This document shows positions 32,331 through 41,263 of a stretch of DNA of 64,000 nt, piece by piece. Where the stretch lies: contig JFLW01000041.1 of the NCBI GenBank assembly GCA_000635495.1, forward strand, positions 62,001-126,000, written 5' to 3'. Positions within the stretch are counted from its first letter, which is position 1. Each line of letters begins with the position of its first letter. This DNA is from Prochlorococcus sp. scB243_495K23. Its GTDB lineage: Bacteria > Cyanobacteriota > Cyanobacteriia > PCC-6307 > Cyanobiaceae. The translations under genes were made by a program, and so were the position numbers. The notes below the pieces were generated by a model, which saw nothing but the letters and a program-made list of their open reading frames with translations, was not told where the DNA came from and made no database searches.

Positions 32331-32423
32331 TATGAAATAAAGAACATACTCAAATAATACCCATAGAGACATAGAACAAAAACAAAGGAAATAAGTATTT
32401 TTTTCGTTATTTTTATTTAATAT

Positions 32424-33599
32424 TTATGTAGCCCTGACTTTTATTTTAAGAGCAGCTTCATCTGCATTTTTTCTAGCCAAATTAATGTCAGAATTTGATG
32501 AGAGAACAACACCCATTCTTCTGCCTTTTCTAGAAACTGGTTTGCCAAATATGAGCACTTTGGTCTTTTCAAATTCTAATGCTTCATTAAGACCCTCATA
32601 AATAGGATTTAGATACTCTTGGTTAGAGAGTATAACTCTGGTTGCAGAGGGTTCTATTAGATCTATACGCGGTATTGGTAAATTTAAAAAAGCCCTTAAA
32701 TGTAATTCAAATTCATTAATATTTTGGCTAACTAATGTAACCATACCAGTGTCGTGTGGTCTTGGAGATAATTCTGAAAATATAACCTCACTTCCTTTTA
32801 TAAAAAACTCTACTCCGTATAATCCAGCTCCGTTCAGGTTATTTAATATTCTACTTGTCATTTTTTTAGCTTCAACAATTAAGGACTCCTTAATCTCTAT
32901 AGGTTGCCAACTACATTGATAGTCTCCATTAGATTGAAGATGTCCAATTGGTAAACAAAAAATATTTTCACCATTTTCTTTTCTTACAGTAAGAAGAGTA
33001 AACTCATAATCAAAATTAATAAATTCTTCAATAATTACACCTTTAACCTTTCCTCTTGAATTTGCTTGTGCCTGTCTCCAAGCATTGTGTAAATCATTTT
33101 TTGTCTCAACCAAACTCTGCCCTTTTCCTGAAGAGCTCATTAAAGGCTTAAGTAAAAGTGGGAATCCAATTTCATCTGCTTTTTTTTCTAAATCATCAAA
33201 TTCAAAAATATAATCAAACTTTGCAGTTTTAATTTTTAAATCTTTAGAAGCTAAGTCTCTAATTTTATCTCTATTCATTGTAATTTCTACAGTTCTGGCG
33301 TTAGGAACAATATTGAATCCTTCATCCTCGAGTTCTTTTAGGGCTTCAATTGAAAGTGCCTCTATTTCTGGGACAACATATTCAGGCTTAAATTCTTTTA
33401 TAACATTTTTTAAAATATTTTTATCTCCCATATCAATTACTCTTGAATAATCAGCAACTTGCATTGCAGGAGCTTTTTCATATCGATCAATTGCAATAAC
33501 TTCTAATCCTAATCTTTTGGATTCTATTACTAATTCTTTTCCAAGCTCGCCACTACCAAGTAATAAAATTTTCTTTTTAGAAAAAATTGATTCTTTCAT
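32424..33599 (-). CDS. purT: Formate-dependent phosphoribosylglycinamide formyltransferase
   Basis: The 391-residue ATP-grasp enzyme starts KKILLLGSGELGKELVIESK and contains LLKPLMSSSGKGQS, FSELSPRPHDTGMVTL and SRKGRRMGVVL. This is PurT, which makes formyl-GAR from formate, ATP and GAR in purine synthesis, independent of folate. Length is typical. The next gene on this strand is the 80-aa membrane protein 11 bases upstream. Confidence 0.96.
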   Translation of the reverse strand: MKESIFSKKKILLLGSGELGKELVIESKRLGLEVIAIDRYEKAPAMQVADYSRVIDMGDKNILKNVIKEFKPEYVVPEIEALSIEALKELEDEGFNIVPNARTVEITMNRDKIRDLASKDLKIKTAKFDYIFEFDDLEKKADEIGFPLLLKPLMSSSGKGQSLVETKNDLHNAWRQAQANSRGKVKGVIIEEFINFDYEFTLLTVRKENGENIFCLPIGHLQSNGDYQCSWQPIEIKESLIVEAKKMTSRILNNLNGAGLYGVEFFIKGSEVIFSELSPRPHDTGMVTLVSQNINEFELHLRAFLNLPIPRIDLIEPSATRVILSNQEYLNPIYEGLNEALEFEKTKVLIFGKPVSRKGRRMGVVLSSNSDINLARKNADEAALKIKVRAT

Positions 33600-33610
33600 A
33601 TATATAAAAC

Positions 33611-33853
33611 TTATTCCTCATCGCCAGAAGGTTGTGAAGATGTATCATCTGTAATTTTTTTATCTTTAGAATAACTAAATAAAAAATTTCTACCAAACCA
33701 ATTTTGACTTCGCATGCTATTAGTTATTGATCTTGAAATTGCTCCTAAAAAAAAGATTCCAATCATTGCCCAAATAATTCTTTCTAAAGCAATTGCAGGT
33801 GAAAAGCCTTGACCGGAATTAATAATTTCAGTAAGTGGGTCTAAAGGGTCCAA
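33611..33853 (-). CDS. Hypothetical membrane protein, 80 aa
   Basis: One hydrophobic segment (about residues 21-40) is followed by a basic region SMRSQNWFGRNFLFSYSKD and an acidic end. Located 11 bases upstream of purT on the same strand, so probably cotranscribed. Function unknown. Confidence 0.65.
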   Translation of the reverse strand: MDPLDPLTEIINSGQGFSPAIALERIIWAMIGIFFLGAISRSITNSMRSQNWFGRNFLFSYSKDKKITDDTSSQPSGDEE

Positions 33854-33998
33854 ATTTAAACAGATTAGTAATACTAATTATAGAGGGTTAAATAAATGAA
33901 AAATTAAAACTTATAAAAGAAATAACCAAAACTACCATATAAGTTAAACACAATAAAGTCTATACAATGCTATCTTCAAAGGGTGATTTTTTTTAGAC

Positions 33999-34478
33999 AT
34001 GCAAGTTGACGTACAAAATACTACTGTTCTTTCCGCAGACGGATCATCCATAAAACTAGGAGAATATTCAGGGGAGGTAATTTTAGTTGTTAATGTAGCT
34101 AGTTATTGTGGAAATACTGCTCAGTATGAGGATCTTCAAAAGCTACATGATTTATATTCAAGCAAGGGTCTTAGAATACTTGCATTCCCTTGTAATGATT
34201 TTGGTAAACAAGAACCCGACTCACTTCCAGAAATTAAAGATTTTTGCACAACAAAATATGGCGTTAAGTTTGAAATCTATGAGAAAGTTCATGCCAAAGG
34301 CAATACAACAGAACCATATACAACCCTTAACAAAGTTGAGCCTGAAGGAGATGTTGAATGGAATTTCGAAAAGTTTCTGATAGGGAAAGATAGTAAAGTA
34401 ATTGCAAGATTCAAACCAGGTGTTAAACCTTTTGACGAAAACTTAATAGCAGCTATCGAGGTAGCATTAGATTCATAA
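33999..34478 (+). CDS. gpx: Glutathione peroxidase family protein
   Basis: VNVASYCGNTAQYEDLQKLH places the peroxidatic Cys at residue 37, as Cys rather than selenocysteine. FPCNDFGKQEP supplies the second family block and WNFEKFLI the third. 159 residues is the normal length. It reduces hydroperoxides, probably with thioredoxin or NADPH-linked partners in cyanobacteria. Single gene; the 139 bases after it hold no gene. Confidence 0.93.
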   Translation: MQVDVQNTTVLSADGSSIKLGEYSGEVILVVNVASYCGNTAQYEDLQKLHDLYSSKGLRILAFPCNDFGKQEPDSLPEIKDFCTTKYGVKFEIYEKVHAKGNTTEPYTTLNKVEPEGDVEWNFEKFLIGKDSKVIARFKPGVKPFDENLIAAIEVALDS

Positions 34479-34617
34479 AAACTTTCTTACAATTCAAATT
34501 AATATATTAAAAATAAACACCGTTTATATTGAACTTAAAAAATAGCAAATTAGTCTAAAAATCATCCTATTTTTAGAATTCAATCATTTCTACTATTCTT
34601 TAATTTAATTTAAAGTT

Positions 34618-34914
34618 TTATTTATTATCAGAATCAACTTCTACTTCTTTTATTTCTTCTTTAACAGTTCTTTTTTTAGGTTTTATTGATTTTACTTCTG
34701 CTTCTACTATTTCTTCTTTAACTTCGCTTTCTTCTGGTTCCTCTGATTTTACTTTTGAATTTGCTAAGCTTTGATCCTCATCTTTACTTAAAAGGAATTT
34801 CAATAGTTTTTTAAATAATAAGAAACCTTTTTCAATTCTTTTTGGACCTAAAATCGAAAGCAAAATTACTAAAATTATGAATATTTCAGGTGAATTTAAA
34901 CCTAATAGTTTCAT
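34618..34914 (-). CDS. TatA/TatB-like protein with a long charged tail, 98 aa
   Basis: MKLLGLNSPEIFIILVILLS then ILGPKRIEKGFLLFKKLLKF: the short N-terminal helix, hinge with G-P-K-R, and amphipathic helix are as in TatA/TatB translocase subunits. A tail of repeats rich in Glu, Val and Lys (about residues 50-98) follows. It may be a second TatA-like protein. The tail resembles that of the island protein at 6163-6381. Confidence 0.65.
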   Translation of the reverse strand: MKLLGLNSPEIFIILVILLSILGPKRIEKGFLLFKKLLKFLLSKDEDQSLANSKVKSEEPEESEVKEEIVEAEVKSIKPKKRTVKEEIKEVEVDSDNK

Positions 34915-34961
34915 AAAATTTCATATTCTATTTATATTTTAGTACATGCTAAAAATTTAAT

Positions 34962-35354
34962 CTAATTATTCTCAAAAGTTGGTAAATAGAGTTCCCTATT
35001 TGATGCAATTAAACCTTCTTCTTTAAAAAAAATCTCTAGATCTTTTAGATCATTTATATCTACAAATTCACCACAATTATCTAATATATTATTATGGGTG
35101 AAATTCCATAAGTTATCCAAATATTCGTCATCATCTGGAAATGCTACAAATTTTAAATAGGTATTATTCAGAGCATATTCACTAGCAAAATCAGAATCTA
35201 ATCCTTCCCTCTTAGCATCACAAAAAACTTTAGCAAATCTTTTGCCTACAGATGTTTGAGCACTTGATAAATCTAAATTACCTTGAATAGCATTTACATT
35301 TATTGGTGCAATAAAAATAATTATTGGAAGAAAAATAGATACTAATATAAACAA
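34962..35354 (-). CDS. Exported hypothetical protein, 130 aa
   Basis: A signal peptide of about 22 residues (ends INVNAIQG) precedes a helical domain: GKRFAKVFCDAKREGLDSDF and LDNCGEFVDINDL. The pattern of FA/FS-x-x-x-C, a G-x-(D/K) helix cap and (D/N)CG matches the protein at 16109-16510, so these are likely paralogues. Probably periplasmic or lumenal. Function unknown. Confidence 0.72.
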   Translation of the reverse strand: MFILVSIFLPIIIFIAPINVNAIQGNLDLSSAQTSVGKRFAKVFCDAKREGLDSDFASEYALNNTYLKFVAFPDDDEYLDNLWNFTHNNILDNCGEFVDINDLKDLEIFFKEEGLIASNRELYLPTFENN

Positions 35355-35525
35355 GAAAAAATTTCCTTTTTAAATTTCAACTTAACATAAACTAGCAAAA
35401 AAAGTAATCAATTAGGCCTATTTTAGTAAAAGCACTTATTATAAATTAAGAAATAAATAGAAAACATAAAATCAGCTCCATATTTGAATTTATAATAAAG
35501 AAAGATTAAATAAATTTAAAATTAT

Positions 35526-36533
35526 ATGTCTTCAAATATAAGGCTAAAAGGAAGGGGAGTTAACAGGATAATTACGAGTAAGGTAATGCTATCGCCATTA
35601 GCAGGGGTTACAGATAACATTTTTAGACGACTTGTACGTAAATGGGCTCCAAATTCTTTACTTTTTACAGAAATGATAAATGCCACAAGTCTTAAAAAAG
35701 GATATGGCACACAAAAAATTAATCAAATAGATTTAGAAGAAGGTCCAATTGGAGTACAAATATTTGATAATAGGCCATATGCAGTTTCTGAAGCTGCGAA
35801 ACAAGCTGAGGACTCTGGAGCTTTCTTAATTGATATAAATATGGGATGTCCAGTAAAAAAAATTGCAAAGAAAGGTGGAGGCAGTGCCCTAATTAAAGAC
35901 CGAAAACTTGCTATAGAATTAGTCAAAAATGTTGTACAAGCTGTTAGGGTTCCCGTAACAGTAAAAACACGACTCGGATGGGATAGTAAAGAAGAAAATA
36001 TAGAGGATTTCTTATTTAAACTTCAAGATGCGGGAGCAACGATGATCACACTTCATGGAAGAACTAGAAAACAGGGTTTTTCAGGCAAGTCAGATTGGGA
36101 AATGATCGGGAGACTTAAAAAGTTGTTGGAAATTCCTGTAATTGCTAATGGAGATATCAAAAATCCAGATGACGCTCTTAATTGTTTAAAAAAAACAAAT
36201 GCTGATGGTGTAATGATTGGACGAGGAATTTTAGGATCCCCATGGAAAATAGGAGAAATAGATTATGCCCTTAGAGAAAATAAAAATTTTAAAGAACCAA
36301 ACACAGAAGAAAAACTATATTTAATTATTGAGCATCTTGATGAATTAATAAAAGAAAAAGGAGATCACGGATTGCTAATTGCAAGGAAACATATCTCATG
36401 GACATGCAAAGACTTTAAAGGAGCATCAAATTTGAGAAATAACTTGGTTAGAGCTGTTGATAAAAATGAAGTTAAAAATTTAATAATTAAAATGATTAAA
36501 ACTTTGAATAGTGAAAAAAATAGATTAGCTTAA
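35526..36533 (+). CDS. dus: tRNA-dihydrouridine synthase
   Basis: The TIM-barrel flavoenzyme starts the core with VMLSPLAGVTDNIFRRL and has IDINMGCPVKK with catalytic Cys108, HGRTRKQGFSGKSDW and VIANGDIKNPDDAL. It reduces uridine to dihydrouridine in tRNA D-loops. 335 residues is normal for DusB-type enzymes. The DUF2470 gene follows 18 bases later. Confidence 0.95.
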   Translation: MSSNIRLKGRGVNRIITSKVMLSPLAGVTDNIFRRLVRKWAPNSLLFTEMINATSLKKGYGTQKINQIDLEEGPIGVQIFDNRPYAVSEAAKQAEDSGAFLIDINMGCPVKKIAKKGGGSALIKDRKLAIELVKNVVQAVRVPVTVKTRLGWDSKEENIEDFLFKLQDAGATMITLHGRTRKQGFSGKSDWEMIGRLKKLLEIPVIANGDIKNPDDALNCLKKTNADGVMIGRGILGSPWKIGEIDYALRENKNFKEPNTEEKLYLIIEHLDELIKEKGDHGLLIARKHISWTCKDFKGASNLRNNLVRAVDKNEVKNLIIKMIKTLNSEKNRLA

Positions 36534-36551
36534 AGCAAATTTATTTTTTAA

Positions 36552-36809
36552 ATGAAAATTATTAGTAAAGAAACAAGTAAAAGAGTTTGTGAACACATGA
36601 ACAAAGATCACATAGATTCAGTGCACAAATATCTTATTCATTATGGGAAAATATCAAGATTTGAGAATGCTTATATGGAAGAAATTAATAATAGTTATAT
36701 AAAAATCAATTACGATGGCCAATCAGCAATTATCAATTTTAAAAATGAAATATCTGAAGAAGAAATTCATTCAACTTTAGTCTCAATGATTAAAGACATT
36801 AAAAAATAA
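36552..36809 (+). CDS. DUF2470-domain protein, 85 aa
   Basis: VCEHMNKDHIDSVHKYLIHY is the DUF2470 signature (H-M-N-x-D-H), otherwise found at the C-terminus of HugZ-like haem-utilisation and pyridoxamine oxidase-like proteins. A stand-alone copy in cyanobacteria suggests a haem- or metal-handling partner, which is inference. Confidence 0.8.
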   Translation: MKIISKETSKRVCEHMNKDHIDSVHKYLIHYGKISRFENAYMEEINNSYIKINYDGQSAIINFKNEISEEEIHSTLVSMIKDIKK

Positions 36810-36828
36810 AATAATTTACAAAAAAATT

Positions 36829-36993
36829 TTAATATTTATTTTCATAGTAATCAGTTATCTTTTTACATTCTTCAAATGAAAGCATGCTTAATCTAGATGT
36901 GGCTTTTATTTTTAGAATTGCACAAACAGCTAATAAATCAGCGCTATCAACATTAAGTGCTTCAGAAAGCTCTAGAACCCTAAGACCTTGCAT
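36829..36993 (-). CDS. IF2_N-like microprotein, 54 aa
   Basis: QGLRVLELSEALNVDSADLL, then AVCAILKIKATSRLSMLSFE: the pattern R-V-x-E-L-(A/S)-x-x-L-x-V-x-(S)-x-x-L-(L)-x-x-x(C) is that of the IF2_N domain, a small helical RNA-binding-type module normally at the N-terminus of initiation factor IF-2. It is intact as a lone 54-residue gene. It may compete with or assist IF-2, which is speculation. Confidence 0.6.
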   Translation of the reverse strand: MQGLRVLELSEALNVDSADLLAVCAILKIKATSRLSMLSFEECKKITDYYENKY

Positions 36994-37037
36994 TAGTATT
37001 TAAAAAATCTTTTTCTAAATTATCAATAACCTTGAAA

Positions 37038-37274
37038 TCAATGAGCTGCATTTTTTCCCAAACCTGCAACGAATGGAAAAGTTTGTTCATCACCAAAAAT
37101 ATCTTCTGCTGAAGAATTAGAAATATTATTTTTTTTATTATCAGGCTTAATTTCTTCAATTTCATTAGAAATATTCTCTTTAATGTTATTTTCAATAACT
37201 TTTGCTAGTAAATTATTCGTATTAGAAAATATTGAAAAAACTAATACAAATAAAAACACAATAATTCTTTTCAT
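37038..37274 (-). CDS. Exported hypothetical protein, 78 aa
   Basis: A signal peptide (residues 1-24, ending NNLLAK) is followed by an Asn/Glu/Lys-rich low-complexity region and the C-terminal block DIFGDEQTFPFVAGLGKNAA, which looks like the functional part. It is preferred over an overlapping frame on the same strand because of the leader. Function unknown. Confidence 0.62.
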   Translation of the reverse strand: MKRIIVFLFVLVFSIFSNTNNLLAKVIENNIKENISNEIEEIKPDNKKNNISNSSAEDIFGDEQTFPFVAGLGKNAAH

Positions 37275-37375
37275 AAAAAAAATTTATCTAATACTATTGT
37301 CATACGCCAATAAAGTTATTTAGAAAAACTAGTTAATTTTAAAACAAATCTATATAAATCAAAATAAAAGAATAT

Positions 37376-37612
37376 TCACCTTCCCAACTTATTCCTATTT
37401 TTAAATCTAATTAAAAAATAAAGACCTAGTAACAAAAGAATTGCCAAGGAGTACTGATTAAGAAAAACATAAACTATATATACGAAAAATGGGAACAAGC
37501 AAGCCCTCTTAAAATTTAATTTTTGTTCTTTTGACATATTTTTCCAATTTAAATATTCTTCCCATTGAAAAATCTTCTTCATTTTTCTACTTCTATTACT
37601 TCGATTAAACAT
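37376..37612 (-). CDS. Hypothetical membrane protein, 78 aa
   Basis: A basic N-terminal half (MFNRSNRSRKMKKIFQWEEY, NMSKEQKLNFKRA) is followed by two hydrophobic segments (about residues 38-51 and 54-68) and a basic end. Function unknown. Confidence 0.6.
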   Translation of the reverse strand: MFNRSNRSRKMKKIFQWEEYLNWKNMSKEQKLNFKRACLFPFFVYIVYVFLNQYSLAILLLLGLYFLIRFKNRNKLGR

Positions 37613-37715
37613 AACTTTATAAATATAGTCTTGATGATTCTTATGTTAATAAAAAATTAATCTACAATATTAAAATAGTTTTTTTCATTGAATAAAAATA
37701 TTTTTTAAATAAAAT

Positions 37716-38135
37716 ATGAACTCAAAACCAGTTTGGAAAATAGAAAAAATTGTTTTACCTCAAGATGCAGATCATGCAGGCGTGATGTGGCACGGTAAAT
37801 ATTTTAATTGGCTTGAAGAAAGCCGAATAAATGCACTTTCGGAAGTAGGTATAAGTTATTTCGAACTAACTAAAAATGGCTTAGATTTACCTTTAATCAA
37901 TACTTCTATAAAATATAAATCTCCTTTATTTCTTGGTGAAAAAATAACAATCGAGAGCGAATTCAATATTGATAAAAGTCCTAGGATTAATGTAATTTCA
38001 AAATTTCATAACAAGAAAAATGAAATCTTAACGATTGCTGAAGTCAATTTAGTTTTAATAAATAAACTGAATTTTTCTATAATAAGAAAAAGACCAGATT
38101 TCCTATCGGAAGCCTTTAGTAAATTAAATGGATGA
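37716..38135 (+). CDS. Acyl-CoA thioesterase (4HBT hot-dog fold), 139 aa
   Basis: LPQDADHAGVMWHGKYFNWL then EESRINALSEVGI is the 4-hydroxybenzoyl-CoA thioesterase-type active-site helix (D-x-D-x-x-G-V/H). The length matches YbgC/1,4-dihydroxy-2-naphthoyl-CoA thioesterase-type proteins. A role in phylloquinone synthesis is possible but cannot be assigned from sequence alone. Confidence 0.8.
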   Translation: MNSKPVWKIEKIVLPQDADHAGVMWHGKYFNWLEESRINALSEVGISYFELTKNGLDLPLINTSIKYKSPLFLGEKITIESEFNIDKSPRINVISKFHNKKNEILTIAEVNLVLINKLNFSIIRKRPDFLSEAFSKLNG

Positions 38136-38169
38136 AATTATTATCTGCCAATTCAACGATTTACTAATT

Positions 38170-38367
38170 ATGAATATATTTCAAGTTATTGATTCTTATC
38201 AATATGAAATGGAATCAAGATATCAAGAAAAATCAATGCTCACAAATCTTTTTACAGAGCACAAATTTATAGGATGGTTAGGGTTGTTTATAGTATTTTT
38301 CTCTATCTTTGCAATTTTTGTTTTTCAATTTCTTGAGTGGGAAAGTAATGACAATAATAAAAGTTAA
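38170..38367 (+). CDS. Hypothetical membrane protein, 65 aa
   Basis: From ATG 38170: MNIFQVIDSYQYEMESRYQE, then a hydrophobic segment (about residues 36-55) and an acidic end. An in-frame ATG at 38128 would overlap the thioesterase stop by 8 bases and cannot be excluded. Function unknown. Confidence 0.5.
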   Translation: MNIFQVIDSYQYEMESRYQEKSMLTNLFTEHKFIGWLGLFIVFFSIFAIFVFQFLEWESNDNNKS

Positions 38368-38407
38368 GAAGATTTAATGCTTATAATTCAACTGAATAAC
38401 TAAAAAA

Positions 38408-38659
38408 ATGGCTATCTACTTAAAAATAACTAACCCTACAGAGGTTGTAAAAAAAAAGACCTCAAAATGGCTTACAGATATTACACCTGAAAGAATTGAT
38501 AGAAAATTGGTCGAGGATGAAGTAATAAAAGGCATTATCGAGCAATTAACATTAGAAGGTATAAAGGGAGAAATATCAGCAATTAATGGGTTTGAAGTAA
38601 ATGAATCTTCAGTAATAACAAAAAATAATTTTGTTATTAGAAAAACAATAACTTTTTAG
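38408..38659 (+). CDS. Hypothetical protein, 83 aa
   Basis: MAIYLKITNPTEVVKKKTSK then WLTDITPERIDRKLVEDEVI: a soluble alpha/beta protein with mixed charge. No family recognised. It lies 19 bases before the broken nuclease gene. Confidence 0.65.
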   Translation: MAIYLKITNPTEVVKKKTSKWLTDITPERIDRKLVEDEVIKGIIEQLTLEGIKGEISAINGFEVNESSVITKNNFVIRKTITF

Positions 38660-38678
38660 ATAAAAATAAAAATCTTTA

Positions 38679-39556
38679 ATGCAAAATTTTTTTATTTTAA
38701 TTATTTTAATTATTTTTATCATTTTTTTAATTTTTATAATTGTAAGAGATTATAAAATTAAGAAGAAAAAGTTAAAATTAAACAATGCCTTAAATTCCAA
38801 TTTCTTTATTCAAACAATTAATAAATTAATTGACGAGAACAAATACAATTTGTTAGAGGAGAGGATCAGATTAAGGGAAATAGATGCTTACGGTAACGAG
38901 GATTATAAAAAATGGATTGGCAATCCACATCTTAATGAAAAAGCAATTGAGAAAAATATATTTAATGGATCTAAGCGATTTAAAGAGGGTATACCATACT
39001 TCTATGAAAAAGTAATTTTAAAGAATTTGGCAGTACGGAATTATTTTTCGAAAAGTGGAGATCCTACTGTAATGAAAATCCTACTATTGATGATGAGATA
39101 ATTGGATCTATTAGAAAGCTCGAGAGTGAAGATTGGTTTGTTTTCATTGCAAGTCAAATTGAGAAATCATGCTTAAACCTAATAGAAAAAAACTACTCAA
39201 GTAAAAAAAAGGGAAACTACAAAAAAGGTATTAGATTTGAAAATCATTGTATGGAAATTCTCAAACTAAATGGCTGGGAAGTAAAAGAAACCCCTATTAC
39301 AGGAGATCAAGGGGTTGACATAATTGCCTCAATAAATGATTTGAGAATATGTATACAATGCAAAGATCATGAAAAAGCGATTGGCAATAAAGCAGTTTAG
39401 GAAATTTCAGCTGGTAAATTATTTTGGAAAGGTACACATGCAATAATAGTCTCAAAATCTGGCTTTACAAAGTCTGCTCATCGACTAGCAAAATCAAATA
39501 AAGTGGAACTAATCAATGAATATCAATTAAAAGATTTAGAAAAGTTTATTGTTTAA
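38679..39556 (+). pseudogene. Broken TM-plus-Mrr-type restriction endonuclease-like gene
   Basis: The first frame (38679-39101) encodes an N-terminal membrane helix and a charged domain. Near 39070-39090 the sense switches to the +2 frame (DDEIIGSIRKLESEDWFVFI), which runs to 39556 except for one TAG (39398-39400, where CAG for Gln would fit). That frame carries RFENHCMEILKLNGWEV, GDQGVDIIAS, CIQCKDHEKAIGNKAV and HAIIVSKSGFTKSA. This is the PD-(D/E)xK Mrr/DUF2034 fold with D, QCK and the usual SGFTK block. A full product would be about 290 residues. Confidence 0.75.
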
Positions 39557-39561
39557 AAAGT

Positions 39562-39966
39562 TTATATCAATTGAGTTAAGCCCTCTTTGTAAAGCAAAAG
39601 TGTTGTAAAAATTCCTGAGGCCCACATTAAACCTCTAGCTGTGGGGATATTAAATATATATGCACCAATATATAAAAAACGAAAAATAGGATGAATAAAT
39701 GCTGCAATTATTGCAATATTAGAGTCAGTTAAACTAATCAAACAAAGAAGACATGCGGGTGCATGTAGGGAAATACTTTCCCAACAATTTTGATGACACC
39801 AAACTGCTCTTTTTCCAAAAGAAGGTAATTCATCGAATAAAGCCCTTGGAGCAGCCATATTTTCAACAGAATATCCTGCTTTAACTCTCCCTATGGTTAA
39901 TGGGATAATTGATAATAAAACAACACCAACTGATAGACAAAGGCTCCAGGCAAAAGCTACTTGCAT
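39562..39966 (-). CDS. MAPEG-family membrane protein, 134 aa
   Basis: Four hydrophobic segments with RVKAGYSVENMAAPRALFDE, then WCHQNCWESISLHAPACLLC and IHPIFRFLYIGAYIFNIPTA match the MAPEG family (PF01124), where N-x-W-E/R-F/Y-(F/L)-Y motifs sit in the helices. MAPEG proteins act on glutathione-conjugated or lipid substrates. Convergent with the broken nuclease gene. Confidence 0.82.
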   Translation of the reverse strand: MQVAFAWSLCLSVGVVLLSIIPLTIGRVKAGYSVENMAAPRALFDELPSFGKRAVWCHQNCWESISLHAPACLLCLISLTDSNIAIIAAFIHPIFRFLYIGAYIFNIPTARGLMWASGIFTTLLLYKEGLTQLI

Positions 39967-40083
39967 ATGATTTAAATAATATTATTAGCTTAATAATTGA
40001 AGCTCTTTATCGTGATAAATGAAAAATCATTACCATAGATAAAACTTTGCAAAAAATGCTGTAATTTATAAAAAAAATCATTT

Positions 40084-40209
40084 ATGGATATTTCAAAGAT
40101 AGTTTTAATTTTTGGCATAAGTTTACTAATATATATTGCTTTTCTGTTTTTAGGATTTTTTCTTAAAAATAAAAATCTAAAGGCACAGAATCTAAAAAAA
40201 GAAGAATAG
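40084..40209 (+). CDS. Small single-TM protein, 41 aa
   Basis: MDISKIVLIFGISLLIYIAF then LFLGFFLKNKNLKAQ: one hydrophobic helix and a basic tail. Intact and with typical codon use; the opposite-strand frame across it is its mirror and is rejected. Function unknown. Confidence 0.55.
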   Translation: MDISKIVLIFGISLLIYIAFLFLGFFLKNKNLKAQNLKKEE

Positions 40210-40339
40210 ATTATTAATGCCACGAAAATTTACTATTTTCTCAATATTTTTATATCTTTTTGAATATATTTAATGGAAATAAAATTTGATCCAAATAATA
40301 ATAAAAGATATTTAAAATAAATAAGACAGTTGCTGGTAT

Positions 40340-40633
40340 ATGAAAAAATTTTATAAATTTCTTAAAAGTTTTCTTTTTATATCACTATGGCTTATTTTAT
40401 CCTCATTTTTAACACAATATTGGAATACCTTTCATTGGGAATATGTTTACTTAAACTTCAGAATTATATTTGATAAAGAATTCTGGTTTGTTATAGAAAA
40501 AATTCTTTCAGGATTTGATATTGGTTACTGGTTAGAAGAAGCACTAAAATTCTTAAGTTATGAAATACCTAAAGAATCATTTAAATATCTACCAATTTAT
40601 TTCGTATTAAAGTCTATTTGGATAAAGAATTAA
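40340..40633 (+). CDS. Hypothetical membrane protein, 97 aa
   Basis: A hydrophobic N-terminus (about residues 7-26) is followed by an aromatic-rich region with FHWEYVYLNFRIIFDKEFWF. Rich in Phe, Tyr and Trp. Convergent with the PAP/fibrillin gene, ending 9 bases from its stop. Function unknown. Confidence 0.62.
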   Translation: MKKFYKFLKSFLFISLWLILSSFLTQYWNTFHWEYVYLNFRIIFDKEFWFVIEKILSGFDIGYWLEEALKFLSYEIPKESFKYLPIYFVLKSIWIKN

Positions 40634-40642
40634 TTTCTATTT

Positions 40643-41185
40643 TTAATAGATTTTAATAAATTCCTTGAAATTCTTGAATAAAGTCGGTGAATTTATTTTT
40701 CTTAAAACAAATAAAGTTCCTTTATCACCTCTACAGATTCTAAGCTTATTGCTTAAATAAGTTATCTCTAACCACCCTAATTGTTCATTATTTATTTCTT
40801 TCATTGCCTTTATATTTTTTTTCCCAAATTTAGGACCAATAACACCAGCATGTGTAAATTTGACCCCAATTTTTTTTTCATTTATGTAATTAAGTCTTAT
40901 TAAAATCCCAGTACCAATAATTGATTTTATTCCTCTAGGTTTAAGTAAATTAAGACCATTTAAATTTAAGGGATCAAGAATTTGAAGGTTATCAATAAAA
41001 GGCGAATATTTTAAAAAAGGACTTTTAGAACTACTCCACCTAAGCTCCCAAACACCCTGCAAATCATTTCTATCTTTGCTAAAGGAAAAATTATGATCAA
41101 TTTCAAGTTGTTCGGCAATATTACGTATACTCTCTGAATTTGGAGATTTAAGAAGTAAATTTAATAAATCATTTTCGGTTTCCAT
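40643..41185 (-). CDS. PAP/fibrillin-family protein, 180 aa
   Basis: LQGVWELRWSSSKSPFLKYS and LNLNGLNLLKPRGIKSIIGT with LRICRGDKGTLFVLRK fit the PAP_fibrillin (PF04755) lipocalin-like fold, which binds hydrophobic ligands in plastids and thylakoids. It has no signal peptide. A second relative is at 43615-44385. Confidence 0.82.
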   Translation of the reverse strand: METENDLLNLLLKSPNSESIRNIAEQLEIDHNFSFSKDRNDLQGVWELRWSSSKSPFLKYSPFIDNLQILDPLNLNGLNLLKPRGIKSIIGTGILIRLNYINEKKIGVKFTHAGVIGPKFGKKNIKAMKEINNEQLGWLEITYLSNKLRICRGDKGTLFVLRKINSPTLFKNFKEFIKIY

Positions 41186-41263
41186 TTATAAACGCTGGAG
41201 TATATAGCTAAGGATAAATACTTACCTCCATGTGCTATATTCTACCCAGAATATGTTGATTTG

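Noticed and set aside
36980-37195. Lys/Ile/Leu-rich frame of 71 codons on the minus strand
   Set aside because: It overlaps the 78-aa exported protein frame, which has a proper signal peptide and a conserved-looking C-terminus. The alternative frame has low complexity.
39990-40223. 77-codon minus-strand frame
   Set aside because: It is the mirror of the plus-strand 41-aa one-helix gene at 40084, which has an ATG start and a membrane-protein profile.
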